Positions 6,306 to 7,027 of a DNA stretch of 7,027 bases are shown in pieces. Source of the DNA: Pseudomonadota bacterium (lineage in GTDB: Bacteria; Pseudomonadota; Alphaproteobacteria; Rhizobiales; Xanthobacteraceae). The stretch's first letter is position 1. Every line of letters begins with the position of its first letter. The stretch lies in assembly GCA_023390695.1 (NCBI GenBank), contig JAEWCJ010000148.1, positions 1 to 7,027 on the forward strand, in the 5' to 3' direction. Under the pieces are notes generated by a model. It was not told the origin of the DNA, did no database searches, and saw only the letters and a list, made by a program, of their open reading frames with translations. The position numbers and the translations under genes are program-made.

Positions 6306-7027
6306 ATGCCTGACAGCGACCCTTCCAGTAGCGCGACAGCGAACGATATTCCCGAACCGCGCAATCTTCCGGTCCCGATCCCGCAGGCCAGCAGCGTCGG
6401 ACGGGAAAGCGGCGACAGCATCTTCAACCGCTGGATGCGCGTGCTGTTCGGCTGGCGCACCGGCTCCGTGCGTGCGGACCTCAAGGTCGTGCTGGAAGAA
6501 GCGGAGCAGACGGAAACCGGCTTCTCGCCGGAAGAGACCACCATGCTCAAGAATATTCTTGGGCTGCGCGAACGGCGCATATCCGACGTAATGGTGCCGC
6601 GCACCGACATCATCGCGGTTCACCAGGAAATCTCGATCGGCGAATTGGTCAAGGTCTTCGAGGGCGCCGGCCATTCGCGGCTGGTCGTTTTCACGGACAC
6701 GCTCGACGATCCCGTCGGCATGGTTCACATCCGCGACCTGATCGCCTTTATCACCGCTCGCGCGACCGTGACCCCCGGCGCCGCCGGCAAGAGCACACGC
6801 AGAAAGCCGCTTGCACATGGCCTCGATCTGCGGGCCATCGATCTGTCCATGCCGTTGTCGGCGACCAAGATCATTCGCCAGCTTCTGTTCGTGCCGCCTT
6901 CGATGCCGGCGATGGATCTGCTCGCGAAGATGCAGGCGACGCGCATCCATCTCGCGCTGGTCGTCGACGAATACGGCGGGACCGATGGCATCGTCTCGAT
7001 GGAGGACATCGTCGAGCAGATCGTCGG
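6306..7027 (+). CDS. corC: CorC/HlyC (YbeX)-type CBS-domain protein, 3' end outside window
   Basis: The frame is open from the ATG at 6306 to the window edge: 240 full codons without a stop, so the gene is partial. A variable, proline-rich N-terminus (about 1-35) leads to a helix (FNRWMRVLFGW). Then comes the CBS pair with M96-VPRTDIIAV, H123-SRLVVF, G138-MVHIRDL, and F195-VPPSMP with RIHLALVVDEYGGTDGIVSMED (V219-G228 core). No DUF21 membrane domain precedes the CBS pair, which fits the soluble YbeX type and not the membrane CNNM type. A transporter-associated CorC_HlyC domain should follow beyond the edge. In enterobacteria it is linked to Mg2+/Co2+ efflux and, more recently, to ribosome maturation. 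The older haemolysin label is historical. It starts 10 bases after ybeY; an AGGGG at 6286-6290 is rather distant as RBS. The next gene is expected to be lnt. Confidence 0.95.
   Translation, partial: MPDSDPSSSATANDIPEPRNLPVPIPQASSVGRESGDSIFNRWMRVLFGWRTGSVRADLKVVLEEAEQTETGFSPEETTMLKNILGLRERRISDVMVPRTDIIAVHQEISIGELVKVFEGAGHSRLVVFTDTLDDPVGMVHIRDLIAFITARATVTPGAAGKSTRRKPLAHGLDLRAIDLSMPLSATKIIRQLLFVPPSMPAMDLLAKMQATRIHLALVVDEYGGTDGIVSMEDIVEQIV

Noticed and set aside
5985..6950. Antisense open frame of 321 residues opposite ybeY and corC
   Set aside because: It covers the catalytic motifs of YbeY and the CBS motifs of CorC on the other strand and has no protein-like composition of its own.
1..7027. 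Search for mobile elements, CRISPR arrays, tRNA or rRNA genes, toxin-antitoxin or defence modules
   Set aside because: None seen: no transposase or integrase motifs, no spaced repeats, no tRNA cloverleaf, and all the DNA except short gaps is taken by conserved housekeeping genes.

Overview
The window is about 7 kb of high-GC DNA read entirely on the + strand. It carries nine consecutive genes, the last cut by the window edge. Protein motifs, a Fur/Mur-type regulator without the usual zinc cysteines, and gene order all point to an alphaproteobacterium of the Hyphomicrobiales, most likely near Bradyrhizobium, Rhodopseudomonas, Afipia or Nitrobacter. The genus is inferred from remembered family sequences, not from a search.

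Layout: nfuA (Fe-S carrier, 47-607), then a 127-base gap with an 11-bp tandem duplication. Next are tsaB (735-1415) and rimI (1412-1897), overlapping by ATGA. A 65-base gap follows with a hairpin and a plausible sigma-70 promoter. The second block starts with a fur/mur-type regulator (1963-2394, GTG start). It continues with a plsC-type acyltransferase (2394-3347), miaB (3344-4744), phoH/ybeZ (4749-5786, TTG start), ybeY (5783-6295) and a corC/ybeX CBS-domain gene (6306 to the window end, open). Most junctions after fur are stop/start overlaps, so the block is probably one translationally coupled transcript.

The genes share themes. TsaB (t6A37) and MiaB (ms2i6A37) both serve modification of tRNA position 37. 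RimI acetylates protein N-termini. YbeY, PhoH/YbeZ and CorC/YbeX belong to the rRNA-processing and ribosome-maturation group that follows miaB in E. coli too. NfuA is an Fe-S carrier and MiaB is an enzyme with two [4Fe-4S] clusters, with a metal-responsive Fur protein between them.

This is a conserved housekeeping neighbourhood. I see no mobile element, CRISPR array, tRNA, rRNA or defence system, and nothing that looks like an undescribed system. The most distinctive local signal is the last ~60 codons of plsC. They lose the coding-type third-position GC bias and hold short hairpins just before miaB, as if former intergenic DNA had been read into the ORF. Smaller points are the promoter and inverted repeat before fur, the rare starts of fur (GTG) and phoH (TTG), and a Lys for the usual Glu in an N-terminal MiaB motif.
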